Below are positions 27,006 through 35,641 of a DNA stretch of 64,000 bases, one piece after another. The position numbers and the translations under genes are program-made. The stretch covers positions 46,166-110,165 of the forward strand of contig NZ_JAIOGQ010000015.1 of NCBI RefSeq assembly GCF_019904135.1, given 5' to 3'. Each line of letters opens with the position of its first letter. Positions within the stretch are counted from its first letter, which is position 1. The notes beneath the pieces were generated by a model, which searched no databases, had not been told where the DNA came from, and saw only the letters and a program-made list of their open reading frames with translations. Source of the stretch: Paenibacillus caui (GTDB taxonomy: Bacteria; Bacillota; Bacilli; Paenibacillales; Paenibacillaceae).

Positions 27006-27669
27006 CAACTCCGTTTGGCGTCAAATTGTGGTTGCGTTGATAGTTTTTTATGGCGGCGGTTGTATTCGAGCGGAATCTGCCGTTGCAATTCCCATTGAAA
27101 TATCCCGCGCTCTTCAATCGGGATTGAATCAGCTGAACATCTCCTCCAACGTCGCCCTCCGCCAAATCTCTCGGTTCATGATTGGGATCTCCCAATACGT
27201 GACCGTAGATCGTCACTTTTGTGCCCACCGGGATGATGTCGAATAACTCGATAACATCTTTGTTGCGCATTCTGATGCAGCCATGACTCAGATGCTGGCC
27301 GAGAGAGTGGGGCTTGTTCGTGCCATGAATGCCGTAATATCCCCAAGGGACGTTTAACCCAAGCCAACGAGGGCCATATGATGGCCCCCAATTTTTCCCT
27401 TTGTACACGATTTGATATTCCCCTACAGGGGTAGGGGTTGTAGGATTTCCAACCGCGACAATATAGGTCTTGAATTTCTGCCCCTGTGCCCGGACAATAA
27501 GCTGATGATAAAGCGGATACACTTCAATGGAGAAGATCCCCTGGTCAGATACGATCGGCAGGGATGGTTCGGCATAAGCAAGAGCGGAATCGATGTGAAC
27601 CGTTATGCTCACAAGGCCCAAAACAAACGCAATTACTCGCAGCATAAGGGAAGATATGTTGCGTTTCAT
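26965..27669 (-). CDS. L,D-transpeptidase (YkuD) with peptidoglycan-binding domain
   Basis: This 234-residue exported protein has a signal peptide (cleavage after ALA, about residue 31), a YkuD catalytic domain with HGTN and the active-site signature SHGCIRM, and a C-terminal peptidoglycan-binding domain 1 (VQLIQSRLKSAGYFNGNCNGRF...AIKNYQR). It makes 3-3 cross-links or attaches proteins to peptidoglycan. The order catalytic-then-binding is reversed relative to some spore relatives. GGTGGTG precedes the ATG. The gene ends 41 bases inside the convergent regulator gene. Confidence 0.9.
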   Translation of the reverse strand: MKRNISSLMLRVIAFVLGLVSITVHIDSALAYAEPSLPIVSDQGIFSIEVYPLYHQLIVRAQGQKFKTYIVAVGNPTTPTPVGEYQIVYKGKNWGPSYGPRWLGLNVPWGYYGIHGTNKPHSLGQHLSHGCIRMRNKDVIELFDIIPVGTKVTIYGHVLGDPNHEPRDLAEGDVGGDVQLIQSRLKSAGYFNGNCNGRFRSNTTAAIKNYQRNHNLTPNGVVTTRVYQALGLLE

Positions 27670-27841
27670 GTTTCACCACCATATCCATTGTTGATGCAGT
27701 TTCCTTCTTCGTATTTATAAATTGTCCAGATCAGCTTATATCATACGCGAGTCGTTTTTCTTTTCAACAATCCGCATTCAGCACCAAATTTTGTTAGGCG
27801 AATATAATGGTCCAGGAAGGAAGATAAGGAGAGGATAGAAT

Positions 27842-28606
27842 ATGATGAATTCAGGGCTTCTACTTCCCGAGAGACCATCAAAGCCCAGACAGCATGGCAT
27901 TACCGCATTGATTGATAATGGGGTTCCAGTCAGCTTATTCAGAGATACCATTGAAAGCGCCGCTCCTTATATCGATTTTGTGAAATTCGGATGGGGAACA
28001 TCGGTCGTTACTCCCTATCTGGAGCAGAAAATATCTTGTCTTCGCGTACATCAGGTTGACTTTTACTTTGGAGGGACGTTATTCGAAAAATATTTAAGTC
28101 AAAATAAACTCGATGAGTACCATCTTTTTTGCGAACGGCATAACGCATCCTATATAGAAATATCAAATGGAACAATCGGGATCTCGAACAGGGAGAAAGC
28201 AAAGTATATTTATGAGTTTGGAAAAAATTTTAACGTTATAAGCGAAGTGGGGCATAAGGACGCGGAAGTTTCCGTGAATCAAAGTTCCGCGGAATGGATT
28301 GAATCGATTCAAGAGGATCTGGAGTCAGGAGCCCATTTGGTCCTTACAGAGGCAAGGGAGAGCGGAACTAGCGGAATTTGCAATGGAAAAGGCGACCTTC
28401 GGCTTGATCTTATCGATGACATTCTGAAATCAGATATCCCTTTGAATAAAATGATGTTTGAGGCTCCCAATAAAAAGCTGCAAACCCGTTTCATTAAAAT
28501 GGCAGGCTCCAACGTGAATCTGGCCAATATTCCCTTCAGCGATTCGTTAGCGCTCGAAACGCTCCGCCTCGGCCTTCGGTCCGATACTTTTTATCTGGTC
28601 GAATAG
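27842..28606 (+). CDS. comA: Phosphosulfolactate synthase
   Basis: This 254-residue TIM-barrel enzyme of the ComA (coenzyme M biosynthesis) family adds sulfite to phosphoenolpyruvate to give (2R)-phosphosulfolactate. Conserved stretches are DFVKFGWGTS, FYFGGTLFE, SEVGHKDAE and TEARESGTSGI. In Bacillus the orthologue YitD leads to sulfolactate stored in spores. Here no comB phosphatase neighbour is visible. TAAGGAGAGG precedes the ATG and TATAAT at about 27803 may be its -10. The name comA is unrelated to the competence regulator ComA. Confidence 0.9.
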   Translation: MMNSGLLLPERPSKPRQHGITALIDNGVPVSLFRDTIESAAPYIDFVKFGWGTSVVTPYLEQKISCLRVHQVDFYFGGTLFEKYLSQNKLDEYHLFCERHNASYIEISNGTIGISNREKAKYIYEFGKNFNVISEVGHKDAEVSVNQSSAEWIESIQEDLESGAHLVLTEARESGTSGICNGKGDLRLDLIDDILKSDIPLNKMMFEAPNKKLQTRFIKMAGSNVNLANIPFSDSLALETLRLGLRSDTFYLVE

Positions 28607-28659
28607 TATTGTGATCTGAACAAGGTTGCCAAGGAATCTCTTCATCTCTTCAGCCAACA

Positions 28660-28707
28660 AAGCCTGTATTTTTATGGTCTTAAGCCATGAGATACGGGCT
28701 TATTTTA
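28660..28707 (+). terminator. Intrinsic terminator after phosphosulfolactate synthase
   Basis: Arms AAGCCTGTAT and ATACGGGCTT, with an inner ATGG..CCAT pairing, are followed by ATTTTAT. Confidence 0.7.
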
Positions 28708-28829
28708 TCCCGAGTTTTTGCGCAGAATGAGAAAGGAGATGCCACTCTTTTAGCGAATATACATATGCTGACTTTTCCTGTGCAAATTGGGGATAGAGCT
28801 TATTTTTAAGGCGCTGGGAGTGGTATTGG

Positions 28830-30395
28830 TTGTCTATTCATCGAATCAAAGTCCTTGGTATTCCCTTTATTTCTACTTTGATTGGTATTTCCTCCTTGAT
28901 TTTAGTACAGCAGAAGCATTTGGCATTGCTCATTTTATGGAATGTTTGTTTTATATTGAGTGTTGTTCTTGAGCGTAAATTTTCATGGCTGAGAGGGTTG
29001 CAGTTTGTTTTTTTGGGAGCATTTCATTATACGAGCCATCTGAACTGGTGCGTTTTGCTGTATTACATTCTATTGATCAATTTGATACAACATAAAGCAA
29101 AGTTTAGAGAGATCATGCCTTTGGGGTTTTTAATTGTTTTGGAATATACGGTGATACGTCTGACTTATATGCCGGCTACTATGTATAATTTGCTTGTCTC
29201 CGTCTTTGATTTCATTACGTCAATTGTCGTCATCCTTGGATTTTTAATTATTATCCAGATAGAATCGGAGAAGAAAAAGTTATGTTCAGAGAACGACTTT
29301 CTGATCACTCACGACCCTCTAACAGGACTTCTCAATTACGAAGGCTACATGCAGGCCGTTTACAGCCTGGTTGAGAAGAAACAAGAGTTCCAATTGGTGC
29401 TGCTGGATATTAATAATTTTAAGTCTCTAAACGCGAAAGACGTTTCCTCCGCCAACGATATTCTGATTCATTTATCGGATGTTATCCAAAGCATCTTTCC
29501 TGATGCTTACGGGCTGTCGAGGTATGCAGGCGACCGTTTTGCCATCCTGGCTCCATTAGAACAAAATATCAATGATCATGTTCTGAATTTTGATAAGCTT
29601 GGGCTCCAGATCACCTTCAGCATTACACGTTATCCTGCAGAAGCTGATACTTTGCAGGGGATCGTCATCATGGCGGAAGACCGGATTTTGCATATGAGAC
29701 GTGAACTGTGGGTAAAAAGCCAGCAAGATCTGATGCGTTCAGAAAAAATGAAGGTGATCGGTGAATTGGCGGCAGGAATGGCGCATGAAATCAGAAACCC
29801 TTTGGCTTCGATTAAAGGTTTTATTCAGCTGTCAAAAAGCAAACAATTCAATATCGAGCCGTGGTATGAAGTCATCATGAATGAAATCACCAGAGTCGGC
29901 GAATTAACAGCGGAGTTCCTGCAATTTTCGAAACCGCAAGCAAACAACATGAAGATCGAGTCCTTAACAGACTGTGCCGCGAGGGTCTTCTCATTATGCG
30001 AATCCGAAGCAGCGTCCCGAGGACACAGTTTTATTTTTGAAAACGCTAACCAGGCTATTCTGATTCATATGGATCGTGACAAAATGATTCAGGTATTAAT
30101 TAATATCATACGCAACGCATTTCAGGCGATGGCACATCCAGGGGAAGTATATTTTAGGATCAAAGCGGAAGAACAAGCGGCTGTTATTGAGGTGAGGGAC
30201 ACAGGAGTCGGCATCGAGCAGCACAACCTGTCTAAAATTTTCGATCCTTTCTTTACCACCAAGGAAGACGGAACTGGCCTCGGCCTATCATTATGCCAGA
30301 AGATTATTGAGGATCACCAAGGCGCGATAGGTGTAGAAAGCGAGATAGGAGCCGGAACTACTTTTACGATTAGATTGCCTCTGGCCAAAGGATAG
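28830..30395 (+). CDS. Membrane sensor histidine kinase with degenerate GGDEF domain
   Basis: This 521-residue protein has about six hydrophobic segments (residues 8-150), then a GGDEF-like domain (about 160-290) and a kinase core. The diguanylate-cyclase signature is degenerate (AGDRF), so catalysis is unlikely. The kinase core has the KinA/KinB-like phosphoacceptor stretch GELAAGMAHEIRNPLASIKGF, N box NIIRNAFQAM, and G boxes DTGVGI and GTGLGLSL. The TTG start at 28830 lies seven bases after GGGAGTGG. No response regulator is adjacent, as is usual for sporulation phosphorelay kinases, so input to Spo0F is a reasonable guess. Confidence 0.82.
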   Translation: MSIHRIKVLGIPFISTLIGISSLILVQQKHLALLILWNVCFILSVVLERKFSWLRGLQFVFLGAFHYTSHLNWCVLLYYILLINLIQHKAKFREIMPLGFLIVLEYTVIRLTYMPATMYNLLVSVFDFITSIVVILGFLIIIQIESEKKKLCSENDFLITHDPLTGLLNYEGYMQAVYSLVEKKQEFQLVLLDINNFKSLNAKDVSSANDILIHLSDVIQSIFPDAYGLSRYAGDRFAILAPLEQNINDHVLNFDKLGLQITFSITRYPAEADTLQGIVIMAEDRILHMRRELWVKSQQDLMRSEKMKVIGELAAGMAHEIRNPLASIKGFIQLSKSKQFNIEPWYEVIMNEITRVGELTAEFLQFSKPQANNMKIESLTDCAARVFSLCESEAASRGHSFIFENANQAILIHMDRDKMIQVLINIIRNAFQAMAHPGEVYFRIKAEEQAAVIEVRDTGVGIEQHNLSKIFDPFFTTKEDGTGLGLSLCQKIIEDHQGAIGVESEIGAGTTFTIRLPLAKG

Positions 30396-30439
30396 CCGCG
30401 GAACCTGAGTAACCACCAGCATCCTATTACAGATTTTCC

Positions 30440-30560
30440 GAACGGGGAAGCCCGCTACGGTGCGATAGCACCCCCTTTAGGGGTGGGATGATAGTGAGGT
30501 CGGATACGAGTGCCACTAAAAACTGAAAGGTTTGTGGCGCTTCAAGTATCCGAAAATTCC
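30440..30560 (+). other. IS200/IS605-type right-end-like hairpins
   Basis: After the kinase stop lies a gene-less stretch with ACGGGGAAGCCC, the hairpin CACCCCCTTTAGGGGTG (about 30471-30487) and a longer stem with outer arms CGGATAC/GTATCCG (30501-30552) and inner GCCAC/GTGGC. Such a GGGGAAGCC plus short TTTA-loop hairpin is the look of the 3' end (omega-RNA/right end) of TnpB-encoding IS elements. No tnpA or tnpB frame is present, so this would be a remnant. Confidence 0.4.
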
Positions 30561-30604
30561 ACTCTTTTTTATTTGCATGTCCGTTTTAGTTTATAAATAA
30601 AATT

Positions 30605-30692
30605 GATACAATGTGTATATGAACGAATATAGAAGAACAAACACAACCGTATCATGTAAGGTGTAGGGCTTGCGACTTTAGTCGTGGGAGTC
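30605..30692 (+). mobile_element. Second IS605-type end-like remnant, no transposase
   Basis: A promoter-like left part (TTGATACAATGTGTATATG) runs into GGGCTTGCGACTTTAGTCG followed by TGGGAGTC, which is characteristic of right ends of TnpB-type IS605 elements with a CGAC-TTTA-GTCG hairpin. No coding sequence lies between. It ends at the stop codon of the convergent MFS gene. Interpreted as an internally deleted, non-autonomous remnant; boundaries are approximate. Confidence 0.4.
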
Positions 30693-31955
30693 TCAATCAT
30701 ATTCCCTAATTGTTTTTAAACGGACCCCGGCCGTGCATCCAAACACCAAAAGCAGACATCCTATGACGAACATAACGGCATTTGGCGCAAACAGATCAGC
30801 AAAAAAAGAGACAACAACTAATCCAACAGAGGGCGCAATGCTCATCAGGGAGCCTAATGTCCCGAACACTCTGCCTTGAAGCTCATCCGAAACCTCTAGC
30901 CTTAAAATAATGTTGATTAACAAAGTGCAAAGCGAGAACATGAAACCGATCAACAAAATCATCGGAATGGCGATATAAGCAAAGCGGCAATAAGACAGAA
31001 GCATATACCCGGGACCAATCAACACAAGGTTAAGAACGACAAGCTTGCCTCTATGTTTTAATCTGGGGCCAAGGACTACGATCATCCCTGCTCCAAGCAT
31101 ATATCCTGCGGGTATGCAGGACTCCATTAATCCGAACTGAAACGGAGTTGCAGTCCACACCTTAACAGCAATGACTTGAGTCAGCATCAGGGAAGACATG
31201 AAGAAGAGCATTAGCGTAGGAGACAGTATTGTAACCGCTTTAGCAAAAGGGTCCTTCCATATAAATTTAAGGCCGGTAATGAAGTCTTCCTTAAACTTCT
31301 TCTTATGCTGTTCTCTCTTCCTTGGAGAAGGGAAAGACCCGGCCAGTATAACCAGAAAGAAGGTGAGCAGAAAAGTTAATCCATCGAACAGGATCGTCCA
31401 AGCACCGCCAAAAGCTGCTACGAAAATCCCCCCAACGGTAAATCCGGCGGTTCTTGAAATGTTTTCCGAAATGTTCATGAGCCCTACAGCGCGCTCAATA
31501 TGATCTTTTCCGACGATGGTAATGAGAGAGGACTGAAAAGCCGGGGAATGGAATAGCCCAAATACCGTAGAAAGCCCTGTAAGGCACACGATCATCATAA
31601 AGGACGTACCGGGAATCGTGATAAAGAAGGCAGTCATTAAAGCAAGCCCGCAACGACTCAAATCGGAAAGCAGCATCAAGTGGCGCCGGTTCATTCGATC
31701 CGCGAGCGTTCCTGCAATGGGACCGAATACCGAGCCAAGCACCAGATTCATAACGAGAACAACAGTCATCATTCTTGCGCTGCCTGTCTTGTTTAAGATC
31801 CATAAATTCAAGGCGATGTTGTGAAAAGAATTGCCGAAAATAGAAAAGGTATGCGCGAAGAGCAACAGGATATATTGCTTGTTTCTCCAAAGGGCAGGCA
31901 GGCGATGGACTGCTGCATCCAGCTGCTTTCCGACTGAAATTTGAGAATCTGTCAA
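30693..31955 (-). CDS. MFS transporter (MFS_3, macrolide-efflux-like)
   Basis: This protein of about 420 residues has some twelve membrane segments and resembles MefA/MFS_3 exporters (NLWILNKTGSARMM, GPIAGTLADRMNRRHLMLLSDLSR). The substrate is unknown. The TTG at 31955 is preferred because GGAGG lies eight bases upstream; a GTG at 31964 overlaps that signal. It lies 48 bases downstream of a LacI-family gene, and a LacI-type operator sits in the gap. The last codons abut the IS605-like remnant. Confidence 0.85.
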   Translation of the reverse strand: MTDSQISVGKQLDAAVHRLPALWRNKQYILLLFAHTFSIFGNSFHNIALNLWILNKTGSARMMTVVLVMNLVLGSVFGPIAGTLADRMNRRHLMLLSDLSRCGLALMTAFFITIPGTSFMMIVCLTGLSTVFGLFHSPAFQSSLITIVGKDHIERAVGLMNISENISRTAGFTVGGIFVAAFGGAWTILFDGLTFLLTFFLVILAGSFPSPRKREQHKKKFKEDFITGLKFIWKDPFAKAVTILSPTLMLFFMSSLMLTQVIAVKVWTATPFQFGLMESCIPAGYMLGAGMIVVLGPRLKHRGKLVVLNLVLIGPGYMLLSYCRFAYIAIPMILLIGFMFSLCTLLINIILRLEVSDELQGRVFGTLGSLMSIAPSVGLVVVSFFADLFAPNAVMFVIGCLLLVFGCTAGVRLKTIREYD

Positions 31956-31973
31956 AATAGCCACCTCCGTTAA

Positions 31974-31987
31974 CTTAAACGCTTAAG
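31974..31987 (-). promoter_or_regulatory. LacI-type operator between lacI-like gene and MFS gene
   Basis: CTTAAACGCTTAAG is a near-perfect palindrome with the central CG typical of LacI-family operators (12 of 14 positions symmetric). On the minus strand TATAAT lies about 20 bases upstream inside the regulator's 3' end, so the site would sit just downstream of a private promoter of the MFS gene. Confidence 0.6.
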
Positions 31988-32003
31988 TCATAGGCAAAAA
32001 AAA

Positions 32004-32924
32004 TTATAACTTCACTTTTGCAAAAAACTGATTGCTATCTTGCTGCACAGGCTCCTGATGTTTCAATAATTGTTCCATCATTTGAAACGCAAGCAATGAC
32101 TTATTCTCTTGAAACGTAATTTTTCGAACTTGAAACCCCAAGATTTCCGGACAGTCGCAGGTACAGATAACCGTCAGGCTTTTGAAGCGATTAGATTGCT
32201 CAACATAATTGCCAATAAATTCGTTGATCACAATTGCATGATCATAACTTGCATGCTCGATAAAGCTGTCCAGGTCCGAAAGTTCGTTTACGGTATGGAT
32301 TGCGCTCGCAGGCAGATTTACACTATTTTGAATATAACGCGCCAAAGAGGAATTGTTGTATTGCTCCATGATCAAACAATAGGGGGCCTTAATAGCAGCA
32401 GCGGCAAGCTCTAAAGCGGTTTCGAAGTCAAAAGTAATTTGCTTAAAAAGCTTATCCTCGATAAGGCTATCGATCAAAATCAGGGGGACTCCCTCCACGA
32501 ATTTAGAGGAAATTTCATAAAAGTGCTCATTCTTAACATCAATCAGAAAGACTGCCTCCAGTTTTCTCTCGATGATGACATCCAGAGACGGGTTAGAAGC
32601 GTCCAAAGTAAATAACAGGGTATGAAATCCTGCATTTATCAACAATCTCTCCAGTCCATCTACAAAAGACAGGTGATGCTGCCGTCTCCAATAAGGCGGG
32701 TTAGGTTCTTTATTAATAAGTATTCCTGCCAAACCGGTTTTGTTCGTGGCAAGCGATCGAGCAACCAGGTTCGGAATATATTCGAGGTCCTTGGCAATCT
32801 GAAGAATATGGCATCGTGTAGCCTCAGGAATACTTTGATTCGTGACATTGTTCAGGACATAACTGACTGTCGCCACTGACACATTGGCGATGCGGGCAAT
32901 ATCTTTCATCGTTGATTTTGGCAT
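32004..32924 (-). CDS. LacI family transcriptional regulator
   Basis: This 306-residue repressor has the N-terminal LacI helix-turn-helix STMKDIARIANVSVATVSYVLNN (residues 4-26), hinge and a periplasmic-binding-like sensor domain. The sensor domain is diverged and slightly short, and the usual sugar-binding residues are not obvious. GGGGAGG precedes the ATG. It is followed by the MFS gene with a matching operator, indicating a local regulator-exporter pair. Confidence 0.85.
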   Translation of the reverse strand: MPKSTMKDIARIANVSVATVSYVLNNVTNQSIPEATRCHILQIAKDLEYIPNLVARSLATNKTGLAGILINKEPNPPYWRRQHHLSFVDGLERLLINAGFHTLLFTLDASNPSLDVIIERKLEAVFLIDVKNEHFYEISSKFVEGVPLILIDSLIEDKLFKQITFDFETALELAAAAIKAPYCLIMEQYNNSSLARYIQNSVNLPASAIHTVNELSDLDSFIEHASYDHAIVINEFIGNYVEQSNRFKSLTVICTCDCPEILGFQVRKITFQENKSLLAFQMMEQLLKHQEPVQQDSNQFFAKVKL

Positions 32925-33234
32925 AGCGTGCTCGCCTCCCCCTCATTTTTTCCTGAATATACCACAAAGGGTAACATCTATTTAATCAATAAGTCAATCC
33001 TGATTTGTTCTATTTCGAATTAGGTGTTTAGTAGTGGGTAAATAGAATCACCTTCCTGAATAATAGGAATAAAGTTTCGAATTATAGTTCTGCGAAATCA
33101 TATATGCCATTAAGTTTTAAGGCCATATAGACTATGAATTATTCGCGGTATTGTAACGATAAATGATGTAGAGATACTTTTTTGCAGGTTCTATCCTGAT
33201 GGGGAGTATCACTTTTTGCAGGAGGGGAATCTAT
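32925..33234. other. Divergent intergenic region without genes
   Basis: An AT-rich stretch of about 310 bases between the divergent LacI-like and HD-GYP genes. TTTCGAATTA occurs twice (about 33014 and 33075), 60 bases apart, and could be a shared regulatory sequence. No convincing promoter, hairpin or frame was found. Confidence 0.4.
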
Positions 33235-34302
33235 TTGAAAGTCTCAGTTATGAATCTCCAAAATGGCGATCGTCTTCAAAAGGACACCTTTAATGACTTT
33301 GGACTTCACATTCTCCGTAAGGGGGCTGACATCAGGCCTGAGGATGTCGTGCTGCTGCTTCAGCACCATATTGATTATGTCGAAATCGAGCCGCGAGTTG
33401 ACAACCAGATTCCCGTTAAGAGAAATAGTTCTTTAGATAACGAAAAACTAGCAGAACAAAAAATCAAGCCGCGCTTTGATTTCACGGTTCATAATTATCA
33501 GTCCGTTTTTTTGAGAGCTTTGGTAAACGGACGCTTCAATTCGACAATGGTGAATAATGCAATCCAGCCGATGGTTAGTGAACTCAGTCAACAAAAGGAT
33601 GTCGTTCGATTGTTGATGATGCTGGAACGCGACGACGTCAACAACTACACGCATTCGATCCAGGTCGGATTATTATCTTTTTACATAGCTAGTTGGCTGG
33701 GGTATTCGGAGCAGGAGTGTTATCAGATTAGCAAGGGCGGCTATTTGCATGACATAGGGAAATGCAGAGTTTCGCTCCGAATTCGCCACAAAGATGAAGC
33801 TTTAACTCCGGATGAATGGAAGGAATATCAGAATCACACGGTTTATGGTTATGACATTATTCGGAATTCCATGAAGGATGAAACGGCAGCTCTTATAGCG
33901 CTTCAGCATCATGAGCGGGAAGACGGAACAGGTTATCCGAACCAGCTGCAAAAGCAAGAAATTCATCCCTTTGCGCAGATTGTTGCCGTGGCGGACGTGT
34001 ATGTCAGCATGCGGGAAAACCTGAATCAAGGCAAGCAAAAGAAAAATCTGATCACCAATTTGAAAGAACTGTATGCGCTAGGCTTCGGGAAACTAAACGA
34101 AAGACCGGTTCAAACGCTTATCCAGCATCTTCTCCCCAATTTCATTGGAAAAAGAGTGCTCCTCAGCAATGGTGAAATAGGCACGATTGTGATGCACAAT
34201 ATATCGGATGTATTCAGACCGCTGGTAAAAGTGGATACTAACATCTATAGAGATTTATCCAAAAATCGCAGTATCGAAATTGAAGATATTCTGATGGTAT
34301 AA
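33235..34302 (+). CDS. HD-GYP domain protein (putative c-di-GMP phosphodiesterase)
   Basis: This 355-residue cytoplasmic protein has an N-terminal region of about 130 residues and an HD-GYP domain: metal ligands in HSIQVG, YLHDIGK, the HHEREDGTGYP signature and VADVYVSM. HD-GYP enzymes hydrolyse c-di-GMP to GMP. The TTG at 33235 has AGGAGGGG seven bases upstream; the frame is open further upstream to an ATG at 33199 that lacks a ribosome binding site. It is monocistronic and ends in a strong terminator. Confidence 0.88.
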   Translation: MKVSVMNLQNGDRLQKDTFNDFGLHILRKGADIRPEDVVLLLQHHIDYVEIEPRVDNQIPVKRNSSLDNEKLAEQKIKPRFDFTVHNYQSVFLRALVNGRFNSTMVNNAIQPMVSELSQQKDVVRLLMMLERDDVNNYTHSIQVGLLSFYIASWLGYSEQECYQISKGGYLHDIGKCRVSLRIRHKDEALTPDEWKEYQNHTVYGYDIIRNSMKDETAALIALQHHEREDGTGYPNQLQKQEIHPFAQIVAVADVYVSMRENLNQGKQKKNLITNLKELYALGFGKLNERPVQTLIQHLLPNFIGKRVLLSNGEIGTIVMHNISDVFRPLVKVDTNIYRDLSKNRSIEIEDILMV

Positions 34303-34317
34303 AGTCAAAAGCAAATC

Positions 34318-34349
34318 GGAGGGTGGAACAAAACGGTTCCATCCTTTTT
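34318..34349 (+). terminator. Intrinsic terminator after the HD-GYP gene
   Basis: Arms AGGGTGGAAC and GTTCCATCCT with a short A-rich loop are followed by TTTTT. Confidence 0.85.
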
Positions 34350-34353
34350 GCAT

Positions 34354-34575
34354 TGGTCATTTGGAAATGGAGACGGTATCTACTTGGCGCAGCTGACGTC
34401 GTCAAAGACCGTCGGCACCGCCGTCGTTTCGGGGACTCTGAATGGCTACCCTATGGCATCAACCGTTTCCGTCGTATTTGCACCAATGGGTCCGTCGGTT
34501 ACGAAGTCGACGGTTACGGTGTTGTTGTATAATGATTATGCAGGAAGGAATAACCATACTTCTTTTAAAAAATAG
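34354..34575 (+). pseudogene. Fragment of an Ig-like (invasin/Big-type) surface protein
   Basis: An open frame of about 75 codons encodes GNGDGIYLAQLTSSKTVGTAV and GTLNGYPMASTVSVVF, which has the pattern of bacterial Ig-like repeats in large surface proteins. It has no ribosome binding site, begins right after the HD-GYP terminator and covers only one incomplete repeat. It is best read as a relic of a larger adhesin-type gene. Confidence 0.5.
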
Positions 34576-34649
34576 ATCGATCATCGCCCGTGCCCCGGCA
34601 CGAATCCTGTGCAGCGATGTGTCTACAACAAACCTAGAAAGGAGAAAAC

Positions 34650-35504
34650 ATGACTCGGCATCAAATAGAGTTACATCAATTAAATCACAATGATCTTGAG
34701 GACATTGTAAAACTATCTGCAAAAATCGGTTGGGATTACACGGAGTCTGATCTGAATACAATATTTTCTTGCGGGACTGTATTTGGCCACAAGTGTTTGA
34801 ACAAAGTCATTTCTTGTTCGGCATTATTTCCTTATGAGAACTTTGCTTCTGTTGGAATGGTAATCGTAGATCCGGAATACCAAGGTCATGGTCTCGGGAA
34901 AGCTGTAGTACAAGCCTGTTTAAATACATTTCAAAACAAACCTGTTACCCTTGTTTCTACATCTGAAGGGTTACCTTTATATTCTAAACTAGGTTTTCAA
35001 CCCGTTGGCACATTACATAAATTAATTGCATCGGAGTATCAATCTAGAGAATCTTTCGTGTTAAATCACGACTTAAATTGTAGAGATTATATGGAAACTG
35101 ATTTTTATGAGGTAGTTAGATTTGATGCGGCTGCATTTGGCGCAAAGAGGGAAACTTTTTTGAGACAAAGAATATTTCAGGCCAATCATAAGCTAGTTGT
35201 TACCGATCAGTTTGGAAAGATTGCAGGTTTTGGTCTAAGTATTTTATTGCCCGAGATGCTTCTTATTGGCCCAATTATAGCCGACAATGATTTTATCGCA
35301 CATTACTTGATCAACAAATTATCGACAACCTATAGTGGAAAATTAAGAATTGATGTCCTCAGTAATAAAGATACATTAATAGAAAAACTGATACATTGCG
35401 GATTTGAAATCGTAAATCAACCACCTGTATTAGGTATGAATGCTGAATTATTTCCCTCAAGAAATAATCATTTATATGCTATTGCAGCCCAAGCGTTTGG
35501 GTAG
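34650..35504 (+). CDS. GNAT family N-acetyltransferase, two-domain form
   Basis: This 284-residue protein has an N-terminal GNAT domain with motif A VDPEYQGHGLGKAVVQACL (about residues 73-91) and the STSEGLPLYSKLGFQPVG segment, followed by a second domain similar to the C-terminal acetyltransferase-like part of this subfamily. The acceptor is unknown. AAAGGAG precedes the ATG. The gene is clearly more AT-rich than the sulfite reductase or iron genes, which suggests recent acquisition. Confidence 0.82.
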   Translation: MTRHQIELHQLNHNDLEDIVKLSAKIGWDYTESDLNTIFSCGTVFGHKCLNKVISCSALFPYENFASVGMVIVDPEYQGHGLGKAVVQACLNTFQNKPVTLVSTSEGLPLYSKLGFQPVGTLHKLIASEYQSRESFVLNHDLNCRDYMETDFYEVVRFDAAAFGAKRETFLRQRIFQANHKLVVTDQFGKIAGFGLSILLPEMLLIGPIIADNDFIAHYLINKLSTTYSGKLRIDVLSNKDTLIEKLIHCGFEIVNQPPVLGMNAELFPSRNNHLYAIAAQAFG

Positions 35505-35557
35505 CAAGGCTAACTTCACCAACATATCACAACAAATCGCATCATTCGCAGTTTTTG

Positions 35558-35604
35558 AAGGTACAAGTTCTTGTCCTTCGGTTTGGCCAAGAACTTGTAA
35601 CCTT
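35558..35604. terminator. Long hairpin between convergent genes
   Basis: Arms AAGGTACAAGTTCTTG and CAAGAACTTGTAACCTT form about 15 base pairs. The T-tracts on either side are short, so termination efficiency is uncertain. Confidence 0.55.
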
Positions 35605-35641
35605 TGATCAAGGGGGAACCGGCCAGTACGTTTCTTTGCCC

